From assembly GCA_000431815.1 (NCBI GenBank), contig FR889226.1, positions 1 to 51,766 of the forward strand: a stretch of DNA of 51,766 nucleotides, read 5' to 3'. Shown piece after piece: positions 26,695 through 34,645 of the stretch. The position numbers and the translations under genes were made by a program. Numbering within the stretch: the first letter of the stretch is position 1; each line of letters opens with the position of its first letter. The notes under the pieces are model-generated. The model saw only the letters and a program-made list of their open reading frames with translations, ran no database searches and was not told the origin of the DNA. Origin of the DNA: Butyrivibrio sp. CAG:318. Its GTDB lineage: Bacteria > Bacillota > Clostridia > Lachnospirales > Lachnospiraceae.

Positions 26695-27930
26695 TTATAT
26701 TCTATGTATAAACAAACCACTCCTGAGCTTTGGCTCAAACCATGTAGACTTCGGAGGCATCAGCATGTCCGCATCAGCCACGTTAAACAGCTCGCCTATT
26801 GATGTCGGATACATTGAAAACGCCAGCTTCATATCGCTGTCGGCGCGCCTTTCAAGTTCATCAAGTCCTCTTATCCCGCCTACAAAATCAATTCTTTTGT
26901 CCACTCTCGGATCTCCTATCCCGAGAATCGGTGTAAGCAGATAATCCTGAAGTATTGCTACATCAAGTCCGTCAACAGGATCATCCGACATAATACTCTC
27001 CTTGGCTGTAAGAAGATACCATGTTCCGTCAAGATACATTCCGAAACTGCCTTTCTGTTCCGGATAGAAGGCTTTGTGACCCTTCTCTTCAACCGTAAAA
27101 TATTTGGATACCGCATCAATGAATTCATCATTGGAATATCCGTTAATATCCTTTACAACACGGTTATACGGCATTATCATAAGCTGCTCGTCAGGGAAAA
27201 GAACCGAAAGGAAATAATTAAATTCCTCGTCTCCGGTATAACCCGGATTGGCCTCTCTTCTCTTAAGTCCGACCTTAACGGCAGATGCTGCCCTATGATG
27301 TCCGTCAGCTATATAAATTGAATTGATGGAATCAAAAGCATCCCTGATCTGTCCCACATCAGCGGCATCGCTTATTTTCCATACGGTATGTTTAATTCCG
27401 TCTTCCGATGTAAAATCATACAATGGCTGGGATGTCTTGCCGGCATCCACAATTCTATTAATTATATCATTGGCACGATATGCAAGGAAAATAGGACCTG
27501 TCTGTGCGCTTGTCCGGTCGACATGGTTAATTCTGTCTTCTTCCTTGTCTGCTCTTGTCTTCTCGTGCTTCTTGATTCTGTTTTCAAGATAATCATCTAT
27601 CGAAGCGCATGCAACTATACCTGTCTGCGAACGGCCGTTCATAGTCAGTTCGTAAACATAATATGCATCATCTTCATCCTGTTCAAATATTCCTCTGGCA
27701 ATCTCGCTTTCAAGTAATTCTTTCGCTTTATCATATACACAGTCAGCATATGTATCAACACTGTCATCAAACTGTGTCTCTGCCCTGTCAATGTTAAGAA
27801 ACGATAAGGGTCTGCCCTCTACTGCTTTCTTAGCTTCCTGTCTGTTATATACATCATATGGCAATGCTGCAACGTCCGCTGCATATTCCGCTGCCGGTCT
27901 GACGCATTTAAATGGTTTAATATCAGCCAT
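26695..27930 (-). CDS. DUF1015 family protein
   Basis: Uncharacterised DUF1015 protein, 411 residues, starting MADIKPFKCVRP with AAGGAG eight bases upstream. The family patterns ALPYDVYNRQEAKK, KHEKTRADKEEDRINHV and IYIADGHHRAASA are clear; the His-rich ADGHHR and the acidic/basic helix suggest a ligand or metal site. The family is often found beside serA/serC in Firmicutes and has been described as a putative HTH or ParB-like protein, but no activity is established. It lies 71 bases after serA, behind a GC-rich hairpin. Confidence 0.92.
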   Translation of the reverse strand: MADIKPFKCVRPAAEYAADVAALPYDVYNRQEAKKAVEGRPLSFLNIDRAETQFDDSVDTYADCVYDKAKELLESEIARGIFEQDEDDAYYVYELTMNGRSQTGIVACASIDDYLENRIKKHEKTRADKEEDRINHVDRTSAQTGPIFLAYRANDIINRIVDAGKTSQPLYDFTSEDGIKHTVWKISDAADVGQIRDAFDSINSIYIADGHHRAASAVKVGLKRREANPGYTGDEEFNYFLSVLFPDEQLMIMPYNRVVKDINGYSNDEFIDAVSKYFTVEEKGHKAFYPEQKGSFGMYLDGTWYLLTAKESIMSDDPVDGLDVAILQDYLLTPILGIGDPRVDKRIDFVGGIRGLDELERRADSDMKLAFSMYPTSIGELFNVADADMLMPPKSTWFEPKLRSGLFIHRI

Positions 27931-27965
27931 TTCTGCTCCTTTTATCTTATAAAAAAGTATTATAA

Positions 27966-27988
27966 GCCGGGCGGCATATCCGCCCGAC
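27966..27988 (-). terminator. GC-rich intercistronic hairpin after serA
   Basis: On the minus strand a 9-bp stem GTCGGGCGG / CCGCCCGGC with a 5-base loop, then CTTATAATACTTTTTTATAAG, which itself can fold. It lies 13 bases past the serA stop codon. It may terminate partially or protect the serC-serA part of the mRNA. Confidence 0.55.
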
Positions 27989-28001
27989 TCATTAACCAAT
28001 G

Positions 28002-29165
28002 TTATTTAATTACACGAACTTTAAGTATTCCGCTCTTAGAAGCGATTTCTTCAACAATATGTGATGAATCCGCTGTGTCGATATCTATCATCGAGTAAGC
28101 ATAATCACCACGGCTCTGGTTGATCATCTTCTCAATATTGATTCCTTCCTTACCGAAAGCGGTTGAGAGGCCGCTTATGATATTAGGCTCATTCTTATGT
28201 AAAACAGCGATTCTGCCTGCAGAGTTACATCTGCCCATATCACATGCAGGGAAGTTTACGGAATTACGGATATTACCGTTTTCAACGTAATCCATAATCT
28301 CATCAACAGCCATGCTTGCACAGTTGTCTTCCGACTCTGCCGTGGAAGCACCGAGATGAGGGAATGCTATGCATCCCTTGGTGTTGGCGAGCTTCGGTGT
28401 AGGGAAGTCTGTAGCATAAGCTGCAATCTTACCTTCCTCAAGAGCTGCCGCAACATCATCTGCACATACAAGAAGGTCTCTTGCAAAATTAAGAACGATA
28501 ACGCCATCCTTCATCATTGCAATTGTATTCTTGTTGATCATTTCTTTTGTATCATCAAGAAGCGGTGTATGAACTGTAATATAATCGCAGTTAGCAAATA
28601 TCTCTTCCCTGCTCTTAACAACGGTAACACTTCTTGAAAGATTGAGTGCGTTCTGTACTGAAAGGAACGGATCACATCCGATTACTTCCATTCCAAGGCC
28701 GATTGCTGCATTCGCAACAAGCACTCCGATTGCTCCGAGTCCGATAACTCCAAGCTTCTTGCCCTTTATTTCCCTTCCGGCGAATTTGGATTTGGCTTTC
28801 TCCATAGTCTTGCCAATATTCTCGTCATCCTTGTTCTCATTAACCCAGCCGTTGGCTGCGATAATATTTCTTGATGCTGCAATCATTGCCGCAATAACAA
28901 GTTCCTTAACGCCGTTGGCATTGGCACCCGGTGTATTAAATACTACGATACCCTTTTCGGCACATTTATCAAGTGGGATGTTATTAACACCGGCACCTGC
29001 TCTTGCCACAGCGAGAAGGCTGTCAGGCAATGCCATATCATGCATAGCCGCACTTCTTACGAGAACTACGTCTGCCTCGTCAAAATTCTCCGTCTTGGTG
29101 TAATCACCTGTAAAACGCGCTAAACCGACTTCTGAAATCGGATTCAAACAATTATATTTTATCAT
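28002..29165 (-). CDS. serA: D-3-phosphoglycerate dehydrogenase
   Basis: First enzyme of serine synthesis, 387 residues. It has an NAD-binding Rossmann core with GVIGLGAIG (about 139-147), the catalytic HLGAST region, the AGAGVNNIP substrate-side motif, and a C-terminal ACT domain (about 318-387, RIAVLHKNEPNIISGLSTAF) that probably gives feedback control by serine. This is the short ACT-only form, without the intervening ASB domain. AGGAGG lies before the ATG. It follows serC in the order serC-serA-DUF1015. Confidence 0.96.
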   Translation of the reverse strand: MIKYNCLNPISEVGLARFTGDYTKTENFDEADVVLVRSAAMHDMALPDSLLAVARAGAGVNNIPLDKCAEKGIVVFNTPGANANGVKELVIAAMIAASRNIIAANGWVNENKDDENIGKTMEKAKSKFAGREIKGKKLGVIGLGAIGVLVANAAIGLGMEVIGCDPFLSVQNALNLSRSVTVVKSREEIFANCDYITVHTPLLDDTKEMINKNTIAMMKDGVIVLNFARDLLVCADDVAAALEEGKIAAYATDFPTPKLANTKGCIAFPHLGASTAESEDNCASMAVDEIMDYVENGNIRNSVNFPACDMGRCNSAGRIAVLHKNEPNIISGLSTAFGKEGINIEKMINQSRGDYAYSMIDIDTADSSHIVEEIASKSGILKVRVIK

Positions 29166-29242
29166 TACGATATCCTCCTGCTAAATAATTCCCAAGAGAC
29201 TCTCAACTATCCCGGAGCATATGTCGCGGAACAGGGGATTTA

Positions 29243-30328
29243 CTATTTAGCATTTTCCTTTTCAAATTTTCTCATAAATTCAACTAATTTCTCAACGCCT
29301 TCGATTGGCATTGCATTGTAGATGCTGGCTCTCATTCCGCCAACCGTTCTGTGTCCCTTAAGGTTCTCAAAACCTGCTGCCTTGGCTTCTGCAACGAATT
29401 TGGCATCAAGTTCTTCATCACCTGTAACAAACGGAACATTCATGAGTGAACGGTCTTCTTTAACGACTGTTCCCTTGAACATCTTGCTCTCGTCAAGGAA
29501 ATCATAAAGGATCTTGGCTTTCTTCTCATTGCGTTCTTTCATTGCAGTGAGTCCGCCCATCTTCTTGATCCACTTAAATACCTTGCCACAGATATAAATT
29601 CCGTAAGCAGGCGGTGTATTGTAAAGTGAATTATTGTCTGCATGTATTTTGTACTTAAGCATTGTAGGTGTTCCAGGGAGTGTATCTTCTGTTATAAGAT
29701 CCTCTCTGATTATAACGATTACAACACCTGCCGGTCCAATATTTTTCTGAACGCCGCCGTAAATGACACCATACTTGGTAACATCAACCGGTTCCGAAAG
29801 GAAACATGATGATACATCCGCTACCAGTGTATGTCCCTTGGTATTCGGAAGCGTCTTATACTTGGTACCGTAGATTGTGTTGTTCTCACATATATATACG
29901 TAATCACAATCATCCGGTATATCAAGGTCTGAGCAGTCAGGAATATAAGAAAAAGTCTTGTCTGCGGATGATGCAAGCTCGATTGCTTCTCCGTAAATCT
30001 TAGCCTCCTGATATGCTTTCTTAGCCCACTGTCCTGTTACAATGTATCCTGCTTTCTTATTCTTCATAAGATTCATCGGAATCATCGCAAACTGCTGTGA
30101 AGCTCCGCCCTGAAGGAAAAGTACCTTATAATTGTCAGGTATGTTCATAATCTCTCTTAAGTCAGCTTCAGCTTCCTTAATAATGTTGTCGTAGACTTTG
30201 GATCTGTGGCTCATCTCCATTACAGACATTCCACATCCTCTGTAGTCTAACATTTCGTCAGCGGCTTCCTGCAATACTTCTTCAGGTAATACTGCCGGGC
30301 CTGCTGAAAAGTTGTAAATTCTTCCCAC
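29243..30328 (-). CDS. serC: phosphoserine aminotransferase
   Basis: PLP-dependent SerC of 361 residues, converting 3-phosphohydroxypyruvate and glutamate to O-phosphoserine. N-terminus MGRIYNFSAGPAVLP is a family hallmark; the pyridoxal lysine is Lys195 in GGVQKNIGPAG. The start codon is GTG at 30328, supported by AGGAGG nine bases upstream. It is the first gene of the serC-serA-DUF1015-glgB-mscS-vanY series, behind a good promoter. The phosphatase SerB is not in the window. Confidence 0.97.
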   Translation of the reverse strand: MGRIYNFSAGPAVLPEEVLQEAADEMLDYRGCGMSVMEMSHRSKVYDNIIKEAEADLREIMNIPDNYKVLFLQGGASQQFAMIPMNLMKNKKAGYIVTGQWAKKAYQEAKIYGEAIELASSADKTFSYIPDCSDLDIPDDCDYVYICENNTIYGTKYKTLPNTKGHTLVADVSSCFLSEPVDVTKYGVIYGGVQKNIGPAGVVIVIIREDLITEDTLPGTPTMLKYKIHADNNSLYNTPPAYGIYICGKVFKWIKKMGGLTAMKERNEKKAKILYDFLDESKMFKGTVVKEDRSLMNVPFVTGDEELDAKFVAEAKAAGFENLKGHRTVGGMRASIYNAMPIEGVEKLVEFMRKFEKENAK

Positions 30329-30414
30329 TTTAATGTGCCTCCTGTTATATATTCTATGTTCTGAATCCGCACTGCTGACAAGTGCCGCACGGAATTTTCA
30401 AAACATTACATTAT

Positions 30415-30443
30415 ATTTTACGTCAAAAGGCATTTTCCGTCAA
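30415..30443 (-). promoter_or_regulatory. promoter of the serC operon
   Basis: On the minus strand: -35 TTGACG at 30438-30443, 17-bp spacer, -10 TAAAAT at 30415-30420. The leader is about 80 bases. I see no T-box or other known riboswitch in it. Confidence 0.65.
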
Positions 30444-30501
30444 TAGTCTGTTGGGATAAGAAATACTGTCTGGTATGGTCAAAAATACTTAATCTGGATA
30501 T

Positions 30502-30529
30502 TTGACATATTCCACCAAAATGATATACT
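30502..30529 (+). promoter_or_regulatory. promoter of pdxK; predicted transcription start at the start codon
   Basis: -35 TTGACA (consensus) at 30502-30507, 16-bp spacer, -10 TATACT at 30524-30529. The pdxK ATG is at 30538, only 8 bases past the -10, so the message should begin at or within about 2 bases of the start codon. Confidence 0.7.
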
Positions 30530-30537
30530 ATTCCATT

Positions 30538-31374
30538 ATGAATACCACAGACCATAACAGACAGAACAAAATAGCGGTTATCAATGACCTTTCAGGATTC
30601 GGCAGATGTTCACTTGCGGTCGCGCTCCCAATCATATCACAGATGCGCGTGCAGTGCTGCCCGGTTCCCACATCGATTTTCTCCGCGCACACCGGTTTCC
30701 CGGCATATTTTTTTGACGATTATACCGACCGTATGCAGCCTTACATCGATAAATGGAAAGCCCTTGATTTACATTTCAATGGGATACTCACAGGGTTCTT
30801 AGGTTCCGACAGGCAGATTGATATAGTTGAGAATTTCATTAAGGATTTCAAGGATGACAATACGCTTGTCATAATTGACCCGGTTATCGGCGATAACGGC
30901 AGGCCGTACCCTACTTACACCGCGTCGATGTGTGAGAAAATGCGTTCACTTGTAAAGCACGCCGACATCCTCACTCCCAATCTTACCGAGGCATGCATAC
31001 TTACCTCAACGGACTACCGTCCGGACATGAGCCTTAAGAATATCTGCGATATTGCCATTAAACTTACCGAAACCGGTGCCGGCAAGGTCGTTATAACCGG
31101 TCTTGACCGCAAAAGCATGATTGCCAATGTAATCTGTGAGAAAGGGCATGAGCCTAAGATTATCCGCCAGAAGCGTTGCGGGCATGAACGTTCGGGAACG
31201 GGCGATGTATTTGCTTCCATTATTGCTGCCTCCGCTGTTCTCGGTTATGATTTTGAGCTTTCCGTCAGAAAGGCTTCACATTTCGTACGCGACTGTATCG
31301 CGGCTACCGAGGCCATGGATATCCCGCCGACAGACGGCGTATGTTTTGAAGAAGTTTTACACACACTTAAATAG
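30538..31374 (+). CDS. pyridoxal/pyridoxamine kinase
   Basis: Ribokinase-superfamily vitamin B6 kinase of 278 residues (PdxY/PdxK type). Visible features are VINDLSGFGRCSL near the N-terminus, VIIDPVIGDNG mid-protein, TPNLTEACIL, and the anion-hole/catalytic GTGDVFAS motif near 225. It would phosphorylate pyridoxal, pyridoxine or pyridoxamine for PLP, used by MetY and SerC among others. The only sensible start is the ATG at 30538; no Shine-Dalgarno is present and the promoter abuts it, so translation is probably leaderless. The next gene, a radical SAM protein, follows 15 bases later and has a GAGG site. Confidence 0.9.
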   Translation: MNTTDHNRQNKIAVINDLSGFGRCSLAVALPIISQMRVQCCPVPTSIFSAHTGFPAYFFDDYTDRMQPYIDKWKALDLHFNGILTGFLGSDRQIDIVENFIKDFKDDNTLVIIDPVIGDNGRPYPTYTASMCEKMRSLVKHADILTPNLTEACILTSTDYRPDMSLKNICDIAIKLTETGAGKVVITGLDRKSMIANVICEKGHEPKIIRQKRCGHERSGTGDVFASIIAASAVLGYDFELSVRKASHFVRDCIAATEAMDIPPTDGVCFEEVLHTLK

Positions 31375-31389
31375 AAAAGAGGTTTTACC

Positions 31390-31992
31390 ATGACTATTTT
31401 ATACAAAGTCCACAATAATCTTTATGTCAATCTTACCAACAAATGCCCTTGCGCATGTACATTCTGTCTCAGGCAGACAAGGGATCACATGGAGGATTCC
31501 GGTGTCCTCTGGCTCGAAAAAGAGCCAACCGTCGACGAGGTAATCGCTGATTTTGCCAATTTCAATATGGATGACTATGATGAGGTTGTTTTCTGCGGTT
31601 TCGGTGAGCCGACCGAGAGAATTGATGTTCTCTTAGAGGTTGCCGCTTATGTAAAGAAAACTTACAACAAGCCTACACGTATCAATACCAACGGTCTCGG
31701 TAATCTTGTAAACGGCCGCGACATCACACCTGAACTTAAGGGTCTTATCGATACCGTTTCAATAAGCCTTAACACACCTAACAAGGAGCGTTACTATGAG
31801 CTTACCAGAAGCAAATTCGGAATCGGCTCTTTTGATGCGATGATTGATTTTGCAAAAGAAGCCGTTAAATACGTTCCACACGTTGTAATGACAACAGTTG
31901 CCACCACAATAACTAAGGAAGAGGAAGCCGAGTGCCAGCGCATTTGCGACAACATCGGAGTTAAATACAGAATCCGTCCTTTTGAGGATTAA
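31390..31992 (+). CDS. TatD-associated radical SAM protein
   Basis: Small radical SAM enzyme of 200 residues. The [4Fe-4S] site is the CX3CX2C set Cys19, Cys23, Cys26 (NKCPCACTFCLRQ), and GFGEPTE (about 71-77) is the SAM-contact motif. N-terminus and size match the family described as TatD family-associated radical SAM protein (TIGR04038), whose reaction is unknown. In other genomes it is fused or adjacent to TatD; none is in this window. It lies directly after the pyridoxal kinase and is probably co-transcribed with it, ending at a strong terminator. Confidence 0.9.
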   Translation: MTILYKVHNNLYVNLTNKCPCACTFCLRQTRDHMEDSGVLWLEKEPTVDEVIADFANFNMDDYDEVVFCGFGEPTERIDVLLEVAAYVKKTYNKPTRINTNGLGNLVNGRDITPELKGLIDTVSISLNTPNKERYYELTRSKFGIGSFDAMIDFAKEAVKYVPHVVMTTVATTITKEEEAECQRICDNIGVKYRIRPFED

Positions 31993-32012
31993 ACTTATCG
32001 AATAATATAAAT

Positions 32013-32050
32013 GGGTATCCGAGGATTGAATCTTTGGATACCCGTTTTTT
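32013..32050. terminator. bidirectional terminator after the radical SAM gene
   Basis: Stem GGGTATCC / GGATACCC with a 15-base loop, then GTTTTTT on the plus strand and ATTTATATTATT on the minus strand. It lies between convergent genes. Confidence 0.85.
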
Positions 32051-32055
32051 ATGTC

Positions 32056-32643
32056 CTAATATATTTTTTCGGCTTCTTTTTCAATCTCCGGAAAGCTCTT
32101 TACGGCCGGAGGATTAGTGCAATGAACGGAAATTGCTTTTTCCATCCATATCATGTCGTACCAGGTGTCAAATTTATAACCTGATTTATGGAATCTTCCT
32201 ACGAGCGAATATCCCATCCTGGCATGGAATTTCTCACTGTCATCCGTAATATGTTCATCCGGCACAGATGGAGATGTTATGCATGCATTGAGATTGATTA
32301 TATTCTGCATTGCGAGGATCTGCTCCATTTTCTTATAAAGCAGTTTTCCGATGCCGCGCCTTCTGCATTTCATATCCAGATATACCGATAATTCAACATC
32401 CCAGTCGTATGCCGCCCTTGATTTAAATGTTCCGGCATAGGCATATCCGACGATTTTATCATCCTTTATTGCCACGATATACGGATATTTTTTCAATGTA
32501 TTCTCTATCCGCTGTCTGAATTCATCCACGGACGGCACCTCATATTCAAAAGTTATCGCCGTTTTTTCTACATATGGTGCATAGATTTCAAGAAGCTTGT
32601 CCGCATCGGATGGCTTTGCTGTTCTGATTGTGATGTTATCCAT
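32056..32643 (-). CDS. GNAT N-acetyltransferase, phosphinothricin-acetyltransferase-like
   Basis: Acetyl-CoA-dependent acetyltransferase of 195 residues. N-terminus ITIRTAKPSDADKLLEIYAPYV, mid-region YAYAGTFKSRAAYDWDVE and the acetyl-CoA loop RRRGIGKLLY are typical of the phosphinothricin/methionine-sulfoximine acetyltransferase branch; the natural substrate is likely an amino-acid analogue or amine. ATG at 32643 with AAAGG seven bases upstream; the frame reads 50 codons further upstream but those lack family residues. The 168-base gap to the upstream peptidase gene holds only weak promoter-like sequence (TTGTTT, TAAAAT with a short spacer). Confidence 0.88.
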   Translation of the reverse strand: MDNITIRTAKPSDADKLLEIYAPYVEKTAITFEYEVPSVDEFRQRIENTLKKYPYIVAIKDDKIVGYAYAGTFKSRAAYDWDVELSVYLDMKCRRRGIGKLLYKKMEQILAMQNIINLNACITSPSVPDEHITDDSEKFHARMGYSLVGRFHKSGYKFDTWYDMIWMEKAISVHCTNPPAVKSFPEIEKEAEKIY

Positions 32644-32811
32644 AAAAATGCCTTTCATAAATTCAACATGCCGCATTGGCAATTTAATTTTATCATTTAG
32701 GGGATGTAAACAACCGGTGTGCATATCATATTGTATACTGAATATTATTCTTTCGGCACCGTACACTGCATCCTTGCATCGTTTACGTCGCAACTTTCCA
32801 GTGACACCACT

Positions 32812-34587
32812 TTAAATCCGCCTCGTCTTCTCCTTAAGCCACTCCAGTTCCCCGCCTTTAAGATACGGTGATATATTTTCATACACTTTTTCGTGGTACT
32901 TATTAAGTCTCATCTTATCCACATCAGTCATAAGTTCCATATCAATTCCATCCACATCAAACGGAACCATTGTCAGGCTTTCAAAGCAAAGCAGCCCATC
33001 ACCATACCGGCGTGTGAGCACAAGATTCTCATGTCTGATGCCAAATTTGCCTTCCAGATAATATCCGGGTTCGTCGGATGTCACCATACCGGCCTCAAAA
33101 GGCACATTCTGTCTGCCGATCCGCCAATGAATACGCTGCGGGCCCTCATGGACATTCAGGATATATCCGACGCCGTGTCCGGTGCCGTGGTTGAAATCCA
33201 TTCCGTTCTCCCAGAGCGGCATGCGCGCAAGGATATCCAGATTAGCACCGCACATTCCTTCCTTAAAAACAGCCGAAGCAAGCGCAAGATGTCCTTTAAG
33301 GACAAGTGTGTATGCTTTTTTCTCCTCGGGAGTAAGTCTGCCAAGAGGAATTGTCCTCGTTATATCGGTTGTTCCTTCCATGTAGTGCCCGCCCGTGTCG
33401 GCAAGACACAGTCCATATGGCTTAAGCAGGATGTTGGTCTCTTCAGTGGGCTCGTAATGCACAATTGCGCCGTGCTCACCGTATGCTATGATGGAATCAA
33501 AGCTGTTCTCGATAAATCCATCCTGTTCACGTCTGTATTTTTCAAGCTGCGTGGCCGCATCAAGCTCGGTAATATTGCCTGATGCAACATTCTTCTGAAG
33601 CCAGCAGATAAAACGACACACCGCAACGCCATCCTTAATATGCGCTTTACGGATGTTATTCTGCTCCGTTTCGTTCTTAACAGCCTTCATGTGCTTGACC
33701 GGGCTTTCTTTCATCATTACTGCGGTATCCTCAGACACACAGGACAACAGTCTGTAATTAATCGTTGCCGGGTCGATTTCTACCATATCGCAGTTCATGC
33801 CACGCACATCTTCGTAAATCTTATTATATGGCCTGAGTTCTACTCCGAGTGAATCAAGATAGTCTCTGACTGCGCCATCAAAACTTTTTTCATTGGCATA
33901 AAGAATGGCTCTATCCGGAAGTATAATCATATATGATAAGAATACCGGTGTGCAATTCACATCATTACCACGGAGATTCAATAACCATGCTATCTCATCA
34001 AGTGCGGCCACCATCAACATATCCACGCTGTTTTTCTGCATATTCTCACGCAGCAGTTTAAACTTATTCTCTGATGTATCTCCTGCGTATTGAGTGTCAA
34101 GCTGCCATACCGGTTCGGCGCTTATGTTCGGTCTGTTCTCCCATATCTCATCCACAAGGTCGTAATCCGGCACCAGCACGGACTCCGCCATTGTCAGGCT
34201 GTCCGTAAGTTCCCTGGCAAAGGCAGTGCTTATCGTACGTCCGTCAAAGCCTATTCTGTAACCGGCATGACCCGATGCGCATTCCGCCATGAATTTCGGT
34301 ATATCGAAAACTCCCGGTTCATTTATTTTCATCAGAGCAATTGTGCTGTTGTGCAATTGTTCTTCCGCCTGGATAAAATATCTTCCGTCCGTCCACAGAT
34401 ATGCTTTATCCGGTAAAATTACCAGCGTTCCCGCCGAACCGGTAAACCCTGACATGAATTCTCTCTCTTTAAAATAATCTCCTACATACTCTGAACCGTG
34501 ATAATCATCAGTCACAATAATATAAGCATCCATATCGTGCTGTTTCATTAACTCTCTGAGTTTGTTCAGACGTTCCTGTACTAACAT
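32812..34587 (-). CDS. Xaa-Pro aminopeptidase, M24B, three-domain type
   Basis: Metallo-aminopeptidase of 591 residues. Two creatinase-like N-terminal domains (about 1-310) precede the M24 'pita-bread' catalytic domain with the metal-ligand motifs LADTGGHYMEGTTDITRT, HGTGHGVGYILNVHEGP, SDEPGYYLEG and IRHENLV, as in the longer aminopeptidase P proteins. It removes N-terminal residues before proline in the cytoplasm; no signal peptide. The ATG at 34587 is chosen because AGGAG is eight bases upstream; a TTG two codons earlier is too close. It follows ilvB behind a hairpin. Confidence 0.94.
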   Translation of the reverse strand: MLVQERLNKLRELMKQHDMDAYIIVTDDYHGSEYVGDYFKEREFMSGFTGSAGTLVILPDKAYLWTDGRYFIQAEEQLHNSTIALMKINEPGVFDIPKFMAECASGHAGYRIGFDGRTISTAFARELTDSLTMAESVLVPDYDLVDEIWENRPNISAEPVWQLDTQYAGDTSENKFKLLRENMQKNSVDMLMVAALDEIAWLLNLRGNDVNCTPVFLSYMIILPDRAILYANEKSFDGAVRDYLDSLGVELRPYNKIYEDVRGMNCDMVEIDPATINYRLLSCVSEDTAVMMKESPVKHMKAVKNETEQNNIRKAHIKDGVAVCRFICWLQKNVASGNITELDAATQLEKYRREQDGFIENSFDSIIAYGEHGAIVHYEPTEETNILLKPYGLCLADTGGHYMEGTTDITRTIPLGRLTPEEKKAYTLVLKGHLALASAVFKEGMCGANLDILARMPLWENGMDFNHGTGHGVGYILNVHEGPQRIHWRIGRQNVPFEAGMVTSDEPGYYLEGKFGIRHENLVLTRRYGDGLLCFESLTMVPFDVDGIDMELMTDVDKMRLNKYHEKVYENISPYLKGGELEWLKEKTRRI

Positions 34588-34612
34588 GTCCAAATCTCCT
34601 TAATATCAAAGA

Positions 34613-34639
34613 GGCAGCTCCAAATATATTGAAGCTGCC
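34613..34639 (-). terminator. hairpin between ilvB and the aminopeptidase gene
   Basis: On the minus strand GGCAGCT / AGCTGCC, 7 bp, 13-base loop, then TCTTTGATATT. The U-tract is weak, so it may only partly terminate the leuB-ilvD-ilvB transcript. Confidence 0.5.
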
Positions 34640-34645
34640 GTTATA

